Shown piece by piece: positions 1 through 7,300 of a DNA stretch of 34,464 nt; within the stretch, counting starts at the first letter, position 1; every line of letters starts with the position of its first letter. The DNA is from an uncultured Tessaracoccus sp. (GTDB lineage Bacteria; Actinomycetota; Actinomycetes; Propionibacteriales; Propionibacteriaceae). The DNA lies in the NCBI RefSeq assembly GCF_947286155.1, contig NZ_CAMYPD010000030.1, forward strand, positions 1-34,464, in the 5' to 3' direction. Below the pieces are notes generated by a model. That model was not told where the DNA came from. It saw only the letters and a program-made list of their open reading frames with translations, and made no database searches. A program made the translations under genes and the position numbers.

Positions 1-41
1 CAGCATTCTTTATCGACGACGCCCGAGCGCGCCGCAGATGA

Positions 42-116
42 TTGAGTAGCGCCCGAAGGGCGCGTATCGAAATCATCCCAGCAGGTTTCGATACGCCCAC
101 TGCGTGGGCTACTCAA
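42..116. repeat. Pair of inverted REP-like palindromes
   Basis: Two units of 31 bases (42-72 and 86-116) face each other. Each has an outer TTGAGTAGC / GTATCGAAA frame and its own inner hairpin, gcgccc-GAAG-gggcgc-like in the first and gcccac-TGCG-gtgggc in the second. Together they can form one large cruciform or hairpin. The GTATCGAAA...TTGAGTAGC pattern resembles short palindromic repeats that I know to be common between genes in high-GC actinobacteria. The pair sits just past the stop of the minus-strand acetyltransferase and could also act as its terminator. There is no long T run. Confidence 0.7.
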
Positions 117-141
117 CCACCGGCAACAACCAGGCCCCACC

Positions 142-660
142 TCACGCGATGCCGGTGTGGAACCGGGTGAGCTTCAGCGAATGCTCGCCGTCTTCGGTGG
201 CTGCTTCCTGGTGGGCGCCGTCGGCACCCCAGCCGCCGGAGATCAAGAACTCGTGCATGACGTCGTCGGTGGTGGGAACCCACATGGTGGCGACGGTAAA
301 TCCGTCGGTGCGTAGCGTGTCCACGGCGGCCTGCATGAGGCGGGATCCGTGGCCCTGCCCACGCGCGCCGGGGTCAACCACCAGTTCGGCGAGTTCGCCG
401 TCGGTGGGGCTGGCGTCGGGATCATCCGATGGCTTGGTGACGGCGAACCCGACGATGCCCGCCTCGCCCAGCGCGACGAGCACCCGCATCGTGGCCAGTG
501 GGGGACGGGTGATGGCCGCGTGCCACAGTTGGGTGGCCTGCTCGGCGCTGACCTCGTCGAGCATCACAGCGAGGTTGGGCTGTGTGTTCCAGACGCGACG
601 TTGGATGCGCGCGACGTCGACAGCTTCGGCGGGCATGGCAAGACGGACCGTGTTGATCAT
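142..660 (-). CDS. GNAT family N-acetyltransferase
   Basis: A 172-aa single-domain GNAT protein, predicted to move an acetyl group from acetyl-CoA to an unknown amine. The acetyl-CoA binding motif A is visible as ELVVDPGARGQGHGSRLM (R/Q-x-x-G-x-G/A type), followed by the usual VDTLR-TDGFTVATMWVP strand and a GFxxxG-like end (FLISGGWGADGA). I start it at ATG 660 because TAGACT lies six bases upstream with no Shine-Dalgarno, which fits a leaderless transcript. A GTG at 666 would add two residues. It is divergent from RNase J, with only 33 bases between the two start codons, so their promoters interleave. The substrate cannot be told from sequence. Confidence 0.85.
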   Translation of the reverse strand: MINTVRLAMPAEAVDVARIQRRVWNTQPNLAVMLDEVSAEQATQLWHAAITRPPLATMRVLVALGEAGIVGFAVTKPSDDPDASPTDGELAELVVDPGARGQGHGSRLMQAAVDTLRTDGFTVATMWVPTTDDVMHEFLISGGWGADGAHQEAATEDGEHSLKLTRFHTGIA

Positions 661-666
661 GCGCAC

Positions 667-672
667 AGTCTA
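667..672 (-). promoter_or_regulatory. -10 element of leaderless GNAT gene
   Basis: TAGACT on the minus strand, six bases before ATG 660. No Shine-Dalgarno is present. I see no clear -35. Confidence 0.5.
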
Positions 673-680
673 TTGTCCGA

Positions 681-686
681 TAGCGT
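681..686 (+). promoter_or_regulatory. -10 element of leaderless rnj
   Basis: TAGCGT, seven bases before ATG 694. The G run touching the start codon is too close to serve as a ribosome binding site. The divergent GNAT -10 box is only eight bases away, so the two promoters probably compete. Confidence 0.5.
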
Positions 687-693
687 TGGGGGT

Positions 694-2370
694 ATGACCG
701 AACTGCGTACGCCACCGAAGCTGAAGCCCGGCACCCTGCGCGTCATCCCGCTTGGCGGGTTAGGCGATGTTGGCCGCAACATGACGGCCTTCGAGATCGA
801 CGGCGAGATCGCCCTCGTCGACTGTGGTGTGCTGTTCCCGGAGGACACGCATCCCGGCGTCGACCTCATCCTGCCCGGCCTTGATTACCTCAAGGATCGC
901 CTCGACGACGTGGTGGCGCTGGTGCTCACCCACGGCCACGAGGACCACATCGGCGCCGTGCCCTACCTCCTGAAGATGCGCCCCGACATCCCCATCTACG
1001 GGTCGCGCCTGACGCTGGCCTTCGTCGCGGCAAAGCTGCGCGAGCATCGGTTGCGCAACTTTGAACTCATCGACGTGAAGGAAGGCGACGAGGTCCGCGT
1101 CGGCGGATACGAGTTCGAGTTCCTCGCGGTGAACCACTCCATCCCCGACGCGCTCGCAGTCGCCATCCGCACGAAGGCCGGAGTCGTGCTGCACACCGGC
1201 GACTTCAAGATGGACCAGCTGCCGCTCGACGGCCGCATCACAGACCTGCGCGGGTTTGCGCGGCTGGGCACGAAGGGCGTCGACCTGTTTCTCGTCGACT
1301 CCACGAACGCAGAAACCCCCGGATTCACGACGCACGAGGTGGACATCGAACCCGCGATGACCAGGGTGTTCGATCAGGCCAAGGGCAAGCTGATCGTCGC
1401 GTGCTTTGCCAGCCACGTGCACCGCGTGCAGCAGGTGCTCGACCAGGCGGTCTTGCACGGCCGCAAGGCGTGTTACGTGGGCCGCTCGATGGTGCGCAAC
1501 ATGTCCACCGCGCGTGATCTCGGCTACCTCAAGGTGCCGCCGGGCATCATGATCGACCTGAAAGACCTCTCCAACTACCGCGACGACGAAGTGGTGGTGA
1601 TCTCGACAGGCTCCCAGGGGGAGCCGCTCGCCGCGCTCAGCCGAATCGCGAACCGTGAGCATCCGCACATCGAGGTGGGGGAGGGCGACACCGTCCTGCT
1701 CGCCAGCTCGCTGATTCCGGGCAACGAGAACTCGGTGTACCGCGTGATCAACGGGCTCACGAAGCTCGGCGCCAACGTCGTGCACAAGGGCAATGCGCTC
1801 GTGCACGTCTCCGGGCATGCGTCGGCGGGCGAGCTGCTGTACTGCTACAACATTCTCCGCCCCAAGAACGTGATGCCGGTGCACGGCGAGGTGCGGCACC
1901 TCGTCGCAAACGGCAACCTTGCGAAGAAGACCGGCGTCCCGGAAGAGAACGTAGTCATCGTCGAGGACGGCGGCGTCGTCGACCTGGCGAAGGGGAAGGC
2001 CAAGGTGGTCGGCAAAGTCGACGCGAGCTACATCTTCGTCGACGGCTCCACCGTCGGCGACGTGTCCGACGCCGTGAGCGACCGCCTGATTCTGGGCGAG
2101 GAAGGGTTCATCTCGATCATCACCGTCGTGAGCCTGCACAACAAGGAAGTGATCTCCGGGCCCATCATTAACGCCCGTGGTTTCGCTGAAGAAGACACCG
2201 TGTTCGACGCGGTGCATCTGCAGATTTACGACGCGCTCCAGGAAGCGATGCGCGATGGTGTCGAGGACACGCACCGACTCCAGCAGGTGGTGCGTCGCAC
2301 GATCGGGCAGTGGGTTTCGAAGAAGCTCCGACGTCGACCCATGATCGTGCCCGTGGTGATCACGACCTAG
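694..2370 (+). CDS. rnj: Ribonuclease J
   Basis: A 558-aa metallo-beta-lactamase/beta-CASP ribonuclease for RNA processing and decay (5'-3' exo- and endonuclease in the family, cytoplasmic). The metal-binding HGHEDH motif is at residues 80-85, with VNHSIPDA and LHTGDFKMD following as the next metal-site motifs. The beta-CASP part carries ACFASHVHRVQQ and VISTGSQGEP, and VHVSGHAS and MPVHGE complete the active site. The C-terminal dimerisation part (from about residue 450) ends RRRPMIVPVVIT, typical of the family. The open frame extends upstream of 694, but that part is antisense to the GNAT gene and not RNase J-like. ATG 694 has a TAGCGT box seven bases upstream. RNase J next to rplU-rpmA is unusual: this place is often held by RNase E/G in actinobacteria. 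Confidence 0.95.
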   Translation: MTELRTPPKLKPGTLRVIPLGGLGDVGRNMTAFEIDGEIALVDCGVLFPEDTHPGVDLILPGLDYLKDRLDDVVALVLTHGHEDHIGAVPYLLKMRPDIPIYGSRLTLAFVAAKLREHRLRNFELIDVKEGDEVRVGGYEFEFLAVNHSIPDALAVAIRTKAGVVLHTGDFKMDQLPLDGRITDLRGFARLGTKGVDLFLVDSTNAETPGFTTHEVDIEPAMTRVFDQAKGKLIVACFASHVHRVQQVLDQAVLHGRKACYVGRSMVRNMSTARDLGYLKVPPGIMIDLKDLSNYRDDEVVVISTGSQGEPLAALSRIANREHPHIEVGEGDTVLLASSLIPGNENSVYRVINGLTKLGANVVHKGNALVHVSGHASAGELLYCYNILRPKNVMPVHGEVRHLVANGNLAKKTGVPEENVVIVEDGGVVDLAKGKAKVVGKVDASYIFVDGSTVGDVSDAVSDRLILGEEGFISIITVVSLHNKEVISGPIINARGFAEEDTVFDAVHLQIYDALQEAMRDGVEDTHRLQQVVRRTIGQWVSKKLRRRPMIVPVVITT

Positions 2371-2404
2371 GACGCCGCAGTTTGACCAGGTGCCGCCGAA
2401 GTCG

Positions 2405-2498
2405 TAGAGTAATCCCTCGGTGCATTGCCGGGTGTCGCTGTTGTGATGCCGGTGCACTGGTTAACGTGAAGTAAAGTTTCCAAGAAGGTAGGTCAGGC
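2405..2498 (+). promoter_or_regulatory. rplU promoter and 5' leader
   Basis: TAGAGT at 2405-2410 is a good -10 candidate, giving a leader of about 80 bases before GTG 2499. The leader contains GGTGCATTGCCGG and TGCCGGTGCACTGG, which can pair in alternative ways, and ends in an AAGGTAGG ribosome-binding region. L21 operons often have autoregulatory leaders in bacteria, so this may be one; that is inference. Confidence 0.45.
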
Positions 2499-2807
2499 GT
2501 GTACGCAATCGTGCGCAACGGCGGACGCCAGCACAAGGTTGCTGTTGGCGACATCCTCGACATCGATCTGGTGTCCGAAGAGGTCGGCGGTACCGTCAAC
2601 CTGCAGCCCCTGCTGCTCGTCGACGGTGACAAGATCACCTCCGACGCCAAGGGCCTTGACAAGGTTTCCGTCACCGCAGAGGTGCTCGGCGAAACCAAGG
2701 GTCCGAAGATCCGGATCATGAAGTACAAGAACAAGACCGGCTACAAGAAGCGCCTTGGCCACCGCCAGCGCTACACCCAGGTGAAGATCACCGGCATCGA
2801 GAGCTGA
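2499..2807 (+). CDS. rplU: 50S ribosomal protein L21
   Basis: A 102-aa protein of normal L21 length, starting MYAIVRNGGRQHKVAVGD and ending HRQRYTQVKITGIES. The closing (G)HRQ-x-YT-x-V-x-I motif is the L21 signature, and KYKNKTGYKKRLGHRQ is the RNA-binding basic stretch. It binds 23S rRNA in the large subunit. The start is GTG, preceded by AAGGTAGG. It is followed after 13 bases by rpmA, the conserved L21-L27 pair, so both are made from one transcript. Confidence 0.97.
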   Translation: MYAIVRNGGRQHKVAVGDILDIDLVSEEVGGTVNLQPLLLVDGDKITSDAKGLDKVSVTAEVLGETKGPKIRIMKYKNKTGYKKRLGHRQRYTQVKITGIES

Positions 2808-2820
2808 GGGAGTAAGAACA

Positions 2821-3072
2821 ATGGCATCCAAGAAGGGCGTTTCCTCCACCCGTAACGGCCGCGACTCCAACGCGCAGCGCCTCGGCGTGAAGCGCTTCGG
2901 CGGCGAGGTCGTCGGCGCAGGTGAGATCATCGTGCGCCAGCGCGGCACCCAGTTCCACCCCGGCGACAACGTCGGCCGCGGTGGCGACGACACCCTCTTC
3001 GCACTCGCTGAGGGAAGCGTGCAGTTCGGCGTGAAGCGCGGCCGTCGCGTCGTGAGCGTCGTCTCCGCCTGA
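2821..3072 (+). CDS. rpmA: 50S ribosomal protein L27
   Basis: An 83-aa protein of the usual length. It begins MASKKGVSSTRNGRDSNAQRLGVKRFGGE and contains the family signature GxIIVRQRGTxFHPGxNVGxGxDxTLFA. The N-terminal tail reaches the peptidyl-transferase centre in known ribosomes. There is no cleavable N-terminal extension of the Firmicute type. GGGAG lies eight bases before the ATG. A UUCG-loop terminator follows directly, so rplU-rpmA form their own transcription unit, separate from obgE. Confidence 0.97.
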   Translation: MASKKGVSSTRNGRDSNAQRLGVKRFGGEVVGAGEIIVRQRGTQFHPGDNVGRGGDDTLFALAEGSVQFGVKRGRRVVSVVSA

Positions 3073-3090
3073 CGAATCTGTTTCTAGCGC

Positions 3091-3121
3091 AAAGCGGTCC
3101 TTCGGGGCCGCTTTTCGTTTT
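3091..3121 (+). terminator. Rho-independent terminator after rpmA
   Basis: AAAGCGGTCC-TTCG-GGGCCGCTTT forms a 10-bp stem (one T-G pair) with a UUCG tetraloop, followed by TCGTTTT. It ends the rplU-rpmA unit. Confidence 0.9.
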
Positions 3122-3132
3122 CCTCCAAACGA

Positions 3133-3138
3133 TAGGCT
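3133..3138 (+). promoter_or_regulatory. -10 element of leaderless obgE
   Basis: TAGGCT exactly seven bases before ATG 3146, just after the rpmA terminator. No Shine-Dalgarno is present in the gap. Confidence 0.55.
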
Positions 3139-3145
3139 TGCCACC

Positions 3146-4636
3146 ATGGCCATTCCCTCGTTCGTAGACCGTGTGCGGTTCACCGTCGCTGCCGGCAACG
3201 GCGGACACGGCTGTGCCTCCGTGAAGCGCGAAAAGTTCAAGCCACTCGGTGGCCCCGACGGCGGCAACGGCGGCAACGGAGGGTCTGTCATCCTGCGCGT
3301 CGACGGTGGCCTGCACACGCTGCTCGAATTTCACAGGCAGTCCATCCGTCGTGCGAGTAACGGGAACCCCGGGCAGGGCGACTTCAAGCACGGCGCTGCG
3401 GGGGAGGACATCGTGCTCAACGTGCCGAGCGGCACTGTTGTTACTGACGTCGCCACCGGCGAACAGCTGGCCGATCTCACCGAAGATGGGCAGGAGTTCA
3501 TCGTCGCAGAGGGCGGGCGCGGTGGCCTCGGTAACGCCGCGCTGGCTTCGTCGACGCGGAAAGCTCCCGGCTTTGCGTTGCTGGGCGAAGAAGGCGAATC
3601 GAGAGAGATTCGTCTCGAACTCAAGGTGGTGGCCGACGTCGGCCTCGTTGGGTTCCCGTCGGCAGGAAAGTCGTCGCTTATCGCAGCCATCTCGAAGGCG
3701 CGGCCGAAGATCGCCGACTACCCGTTCACCACGCTTGTTCCCAACCTAGGCGTGGTGAGCGCTGGCGACGTGACGTACACCGTCGCCGATGTGCCAGGCC
3801 TGATCGAGGGAGCATCGCTTGGCAAGGGTCTCGGCTTCGATTTCTTGCGTCATATCGAGCGTTGTCAAGCGATCGTGCACGTCATTGACCTCGCCACCTA
3901 TGAACCCGGGCGCGATCCGCTGAGCGACCTGGAAATCATCGAGGGCGAACTCACCGCGCACGGTGGGCTTGAGGATCGTCCGCGCCTCGTGGCGTTGAAC
4001 AAGGTAGATCTGCCGGATGCCCCCGAGATGGCAGACATGGTGCGCCCGGAACTGGAAGCGGCCGGGCATCAGGTGTTCACCATCTCCACGAAGACCAGCG
4101 AAGGTCTCAACGAGTTGAAGTTCGCTATGGCCGCCATCGTCGAAGAGCGGCGTGCAGCGTTGCCGGAACCGGAGCCCAGGCCCGTCATTCGGCCCAAGGC
4201 AGTCGGGCGCAAGCGGGATAGCGTCGAGGAATTCACCATCGAGAAGAAGGGCGACGGCGAAGGCGGATTCCTGTGGCGTGTGCGCGGTGACAAGCCAGAA
4301 CGCTGGATTCGGCAGACCGACTTCAACAACGCCGAGGCCGTCGGGTACCTCGCAGACCGTCTCAATCGTCTTGGCATCGAAGACAAGCTCCTGCAGCTCG
4401 GCGCCATCGCCGGCGATGCCGTGGCCATCGGCGGGGAGGACGCCGTCGTGTTTGATTTCGCCCCACAGGTCGAAACTGGCGCAGAAATTTTGAGCCGACG
4501 CGGTGAGGATCAGCGCTTCGACACCGAACGGCCCGCCGCCACCCGTCGCCGCCAGCGCAACGCGGAATACCATGCGGCGAAGGCCGCAGGCGTGGACTAC
4601 GCGTTGGAAGGGATTGCAGACGACGATGAGGAGTGA
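3146..4636 (+). CDS. obgE: GTPase ObgE/CgtA
   Basis: A 496-aa Obg-family GTPase that acts in large-subunit ribosome assembly and growth control. The glycine-rich Obg fold spans about residues 1-158 (GGPDGGNGGNGGSV, GGRGGLGN). The G domain follows: P-loop GFPSAGKSS at 169-177, TTLVPNLG switch I, DVPGLIEGAS at 215-224, and NKVD at 285-288. The C-terminal OCT domain typical of Gram-positives covers about 360-430 (FTIEKKGDGEGGFLWRVRG...), with a charged tail ending in DDDEE. It appears transcribed from its own leaderless promoter. Its last 11 bases overlap the start of proB in another frame, so the two are probably translationally coupled. Confidence 0.97.
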   Translation: MAIPSFVDRVRFTVAAGNGGHGCASVKREKFKPLGGPDGGNGGNGGSVILRVDGGLHTLLEFHRQSIRRASNGNPGQGDFKHGAAGEDIVLNVPSGTVVTDVATGEQLADLTEDGQEFIVAEGGRGGLGNAALASSTRKAPGFALLGEEGESREIRLELKVVADVGLVGFPSAGKSSLIAAISKARPKIADYPFTTLVPNLGVVSAGDVTYTVADVPGLIEGASLGKGLGFDFLRHIERCQAIVHVIDLATYEPGRDPLSDLEIIEGELTAHGGLEDRPRLVALNKVDLPDAPEMADMVRPELEAAGHQVFTISTKTSEGLNELKFAMAAIVEERRAALPEPEPRPVIRPKAVGRKRDSVEEFTIEKKGDGEGGFLWRVRGDKPERWIRQTDFNNAEAVGYLADRLNRLGIEDKLLQLGAIAGDAVAIGGEDAVVFDFAPQVETGAEILSRRGEDQRFDTERPAATRRRQRNAEYHAAKAAGVDYALEGIADDDEE

Positions 4637-5717
4637 GATCACCAACGCGCAGCGCATCGTCGTCAAGATTGGCTCCTCCTCTCTGACACATCCCGACGGC
4701 TCCCTCGACGAGGCACGCATCCAGACGCTCGCCACCGTGCTGGCCGGACTGCACAACGACGGCCGACGCGTCGTCGTCGTCACGTCGGGCGCCATCGCCG
4801 CAGCGCTGAAACCGCTGGGGCTACGCCGCCGCCCACGCGACTTGGAAACACAGCAGGCTGCCGCCGCAGTCGGGCAGGGGCTACTCATTCGCTCCTACAG
4901 CGACGCATTCGCGGCGCACGGGCTGACCGTCGCGCAGCTGCTGCTCACCGTCGAGGATGTGCTGAGCCCCACCACCTACCGCAACGCGCTGAATACGTTT
5001 TCCAGGTTGTTCCGGCTCGGCGTCGTACCGGTGGTGAACGAGAACGACACTACGGCAACCCATGAGGTCCGCTTCGGTGACAATGACCGTCTTGCCGCGC
5101 TCATCGCCCACCTGGTGCGCGCCGACGCGCTGGTGCTGCTGAGTGACGTCGACGGGCTCTACACAGCCCACCCCGAGACGCCGGGAGCGACGATGCTCAG
5201 CCGCGTCGAAGACGTGGCAGCCCTCGACGTCGACACCTCCCGCATCGGTTCGCGCGTGGGAACCGGCGGCATGCGCACGAAGCTGCAGTCCGCGGACATC
5301 GCGACGGGAGCAGGCGTTGCGGTGGTGCTCACGCACGCGAACAATCTTGCACAGGCGCTCGCCGGCGAGGCAGTCGGCACGCTGTTCACGCCGTCGGGGA
5401 AGCGACGCCCGAGGCGGCTACTGTGGCTCGCTCACGCGGCTCAACCACGAGGGCGAGTGCACGTGGACGCCGGTGCCGTCACCGCCATTACGAGGCAGCA
5501 CGCATCGCTGCTGCCGGTGGGCGTCACGCACGTTGAGGGCGCCTTCGAGGAAGGTGATCCCATCGAGATCATCGGCCCCGACGACGGCGTCGTCGCCCGT
5601 GGATTCGCCGGCCACGGTTCGCACGAGCTGCTCGACGCGCTCAGCAACGGCGCCGCGGACGGGGCGCTAGGCATGCACGGGCCCGTCGTACACAGGGACC
5701 TGCTCATCCTGCTCTGA
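4626..5717 (+). CDS. proB: Glutamate 5-kinase
   Basis: A 363-aa enzyme that phosphorylates L-glutamate with ATP, the first step of proline synthesis. The amino-acid kinase domain starts RIVVKIGSSSL (10-20) and contains PVVNENDTTATHEVRFGDNDRLAALIA and LLSDVDGLYT, with GTGGMRTKLQSADIA near its end. A C-terminal PUA domain covers about 270-355 (RGRVHVDAGAV...GDPIEIIGPDDGVVARGF). I chose ATG 4626 (MRSEITNAQRIVV) because upstream sequence in this frame is inside obgE and not ProB-like. Its partner proA is not next to it but 6.2 kb downstream, beyond a sugar-transport module. Confidence 0.95.
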   Translation: MRSEITNAQRIVVKIGSSSLTHPDGSLDEARIQTLATVLAGLHNDGRRVVVVTSGAIAAALKPLGLRRRPRDLETQQAAAAVGQGLLIRSYSDAFAAHGLTVAQLLLTVEDVLSPTTYRNALNTFSRLFRLGVVPVVNENDTTATHEVRFGDNDRLAALIAHLVRADALVLLSDVDGLYTAHPETPGATMLSRVEDVAALDVDTSRIGSRVGTGGMRTKLQSADIATGAGVAVVLTHANNLAQALAGEAVGTLFTPSGKRRPRRLLWLAHAAQPRGRVHVDAGAVTAITRQHASLLPVGVTHVEGAFEEGDPIEIIGPDDGVVARGFAGHGSHELLDALSNGAADGALGMHGPVVHRDLLILL

Positions 5718-5744
5718 CCTGGGCCCGGGCGCCCGAGCCGCTAC

Positions 5745-5756
5745 GGAAACGTTACC
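5745..5756. promoter_or_regulatory. LacI-type operator O1
   Basis: GGAAACGTTACC is a near-palindrome centred on AACGTT, typical of LacI/GalR operators with a central CG. Its centre is exactly 70 bp from that of a second site downstream. It is the likely target of the LacI protein encoded at 9002-10042. Confidence 0.75.
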
Positions 5757-5789
5757 GAAGTGAGACCCCCGACTCTGGTGCCGCTGCAT

Positions 5790-5804
5790 TACAAGTTGTA
5801 GTAT
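5790..5804 (+). promoter_or_regulatory. Possible core promoter of the sugar operon with an 11-bp dyad
   Basis: TACAAGTTGTA (5790-5800) is a perfect inverted repeat around a central G. It overlaps TAGTAT (5799-5804), the best -10 candidate between the two operators. No convincing -35 is visible. The second operator would lie just downstream of the start of transcription, a good position for repression. Confidence 0.35.
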
Positions 5805-5814
5805 CAGAGGCAAC

Positions 5815-5826
5815 GGAAACGTTTTA
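5815..5826. promoter_or_regulatory. LacI-type operator O2
   Basis: GGAAACGTTTTA holds the perfect 8-bp palindrome AAACGTTT. The first eight bases (GGAAACGT) match O1. Two sites 70 bp apart would allow looping by a LacI tetramer or two dimers. Confidence 0.75.
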
Positions 5827-5839
5827 GTGAACCACTTCC

Positions 5840-5866
5840 GTGCGCCCCCACCTGCGGGGGTGGGAC
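5840..5866 (+). other. Solitary hairpin resembling a type I-E CRISPR repeat, in the operon leader
   Basis: The 27 bases carry CCCCC-ACCTGC-GGGGG with GTGCG before and TGGGAC after. This layout and length resemble type I-E CRISPR repeats of actinobacteria. Only one copy exists here, there is no spacer array and no cas gene, so it is not an array. It may simply be a leader hairpin upstream of the binding-protein gene. Confidence 0.35.
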
Positions 5867-5892
5867 AACGTCGTCGAGAAAGGCACATACGA

Positions 5893-7233
5893 ATGCACAA
5901 TCTGAAGCGTGCGGTGGCGCTGCTGGCCGCCACCACCCTGGCCGTCGGCTCCCTGGCCGCATGTGGCGGCGATGCGGGAGGCTCCGACGGCGATGGGAAG
6001 GGCAAGGTGTATTTCCTCAACTGGAAGCCCGAGTCCGAGGATACCTACAAGGCCATCGCTAAGGCGTACACCGAGGCCACCGGTGTCGAGGTCAAGGTCC
6101 AGACCGCGGCATCGGGCACCTACGAACAGACCCTCAAGTCCGAGGTCACCAAGTCCAGCGCGCCGACACTGTTCAACATCAACGGTCCCGTCGGCCTGAA
6201 GAGCTGGCAGTCCTATGCGGCAGACCTCACCGATACCGCGTTCGCGAAGGACCTCACGGATCCCGGCCTGGCCCTGAAGGGTGAGGACGGCAAGATCTAC
6301 GGCGTGCCACTGGCCGTCGAGGGCTACGGCATCATCTACAACAACGCCATCATGGACAAGTACTTCGCGCTGCCTGATGCCAAGGCCAAGTCCGTGGACG
6401 AGATCAAGGGCTTCGACAAGCTCAAGGAAGTCGCCGATGACATGCAGGCGAAGAAGGCCGATCTCGGCATCGATGGCGTGTTCGCGTCCACCTCGTTGTC
6501 CACCGGCGAGGGCTGGCGCTGGCAGACCCACCTCATGAATCTCCCCGTGCACTTCGAGTATGCCGACGATCAAGTCACCGACAAGGACGAGTTGGCCTTC
6601 AAGTATTCCGACCAGTATAAGAACCTCTTCGACCTCTACCTCACTGACTCCACGGTGGAGAAGACTCTCTCCCCGTCAAAGACGGTGACCGACTCGATGG
6701 CGGAGTTTGCCACTGGCAAGGCCGCGATGGTCCAGAACGGCAACTGGGCCTGGAGCCAGATCAAGGACGTGCAGGGCAACACCGTCAAGGAGGATGACAT
6801 CAAGTTCCTCCCGATGTACGGCGGATACCCGGGCGAGGACAAGATGGGCATTGCCATCGGCACCGAGGCCTTCATGGCGATCAACGCCAAGGCGCCCGAG
6901 GCTGATCAGAAGGCCACCATCGACTTCGTCAACTGGTTGTTCTCCGATGAGAAGGGCAAGAAGCACGTCACGGAGGAACTCGGCTTCATCGCGCCATTCA
7001 AGTCCTTCGGCGATGCCGCCCCGAACGACCCGCTGGCCAAGGAGATCGCCCGCTACCTGGGCTCGGACATGACGCCGGTGCCGTGGGACTTCACCACCTT
7101 CCCGTCGCAGGCGTTCAAGGACAACTACGAGCAGCTTCTTGCGCAGTACGCATCCGGCAACATCCAGTGGGATGAGGTAGTGACCAAGGCCAAGGAGAGC
7201 TGGGCTGCCGAGAAGGCGGCAGTGAACGGCTGA
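5893..7233 (+). CDS. Sugar ABC transporter substrate-binding lipoprotein
   Basis: A 446-aa extracytoplasmic solute-binding protein of family 1 (MalE/MsmE-like). The lipoprotein signal peptide MHNLKRAVALLAATTLAVGSLAAC ends in lipobox LAAC with Cys24 as the lipidated residue, followed by a GGDAGGSDGDGKG linker. The mature part has GKIYGVPLAVEGYGIIYNN and FATGKAAMVQNGNWAW, characteristic of this family. GAGAAAGG upstream serves as ribosome binding site. It heads an operon with two permeases and a LacI regulator. The ligand is probably an oligosaccharide or glycoside, but neither the protein nor its neighbours show which; no ATPase or glycosidase is encoded here. Confidence 0.93.
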   Translation: MHNLKRAVALLAATTLAVGSLAACGGDAGGSDGDGKGKVYFLNWKPESEDTYKAIAKAYTEATGVEVKVQTAASGTYEQTLKSEVTKSSAPTLFNINGPVGLKSWQSYAADLTDTAFAKDLTDPGLALKGEDGKIYGVPLAVEGYGIIYNNAIMDKYFALPDAKAKSVDEIKGFDKLKEVADDMQAKKADLGIDGVFASTSLSTGEGWRWQTHLMNLPVHFEYADDQVTDKDELAFKYSDQYKNLFDLYLTDSTVEKTLSPSKTVTDSMAEFATGKAAMVQNGNWAWSQIKDVQGNTVKEDDIKFLPMYGGYPGEDKMGIAIGTEAFMAINAKAPEADQKATIDFVNWLFSDEKGKKHVTEELGFIAPFKSFGDAAPNDPLAKEIARYLGSDMTPVPWDFTTFPSQAFKDNYEQLLAQYASGNIQWDEVVTKAKESWAAEKAAVNG

Positions 7234-7251
7234 TCCGGTTCACCTCGATGC

Positions 7252-7285
7252 CAGGGGCGGAGCGGCCGGCCCGTTCCGCCCCCTG
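7252..7285 (+). other. Intercistronic hairpin between binding protein and permease
   Basis: CAGGGGCGGA and TCCGCCCCCTG pair with one bulge, and the inner GCGG/CCG part can extend the stem. No T run follows, so it is more likely an mRNA-stabilising or partial-termination structure than a full terminator. Such structures commonly raise the amount of binding protein over permeases. Confidence 0.6.
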
Positions 7286-7300
7286 ACAGGGCAGGCAATC

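Noticed and set aside
760..2457. Long open frame (565 aa) antisense to RNase J
   Set aside because: Its translation is rich in His, Val, Asp and Arg with no domain, the usual shadow of a high-GC gene on the other strand.
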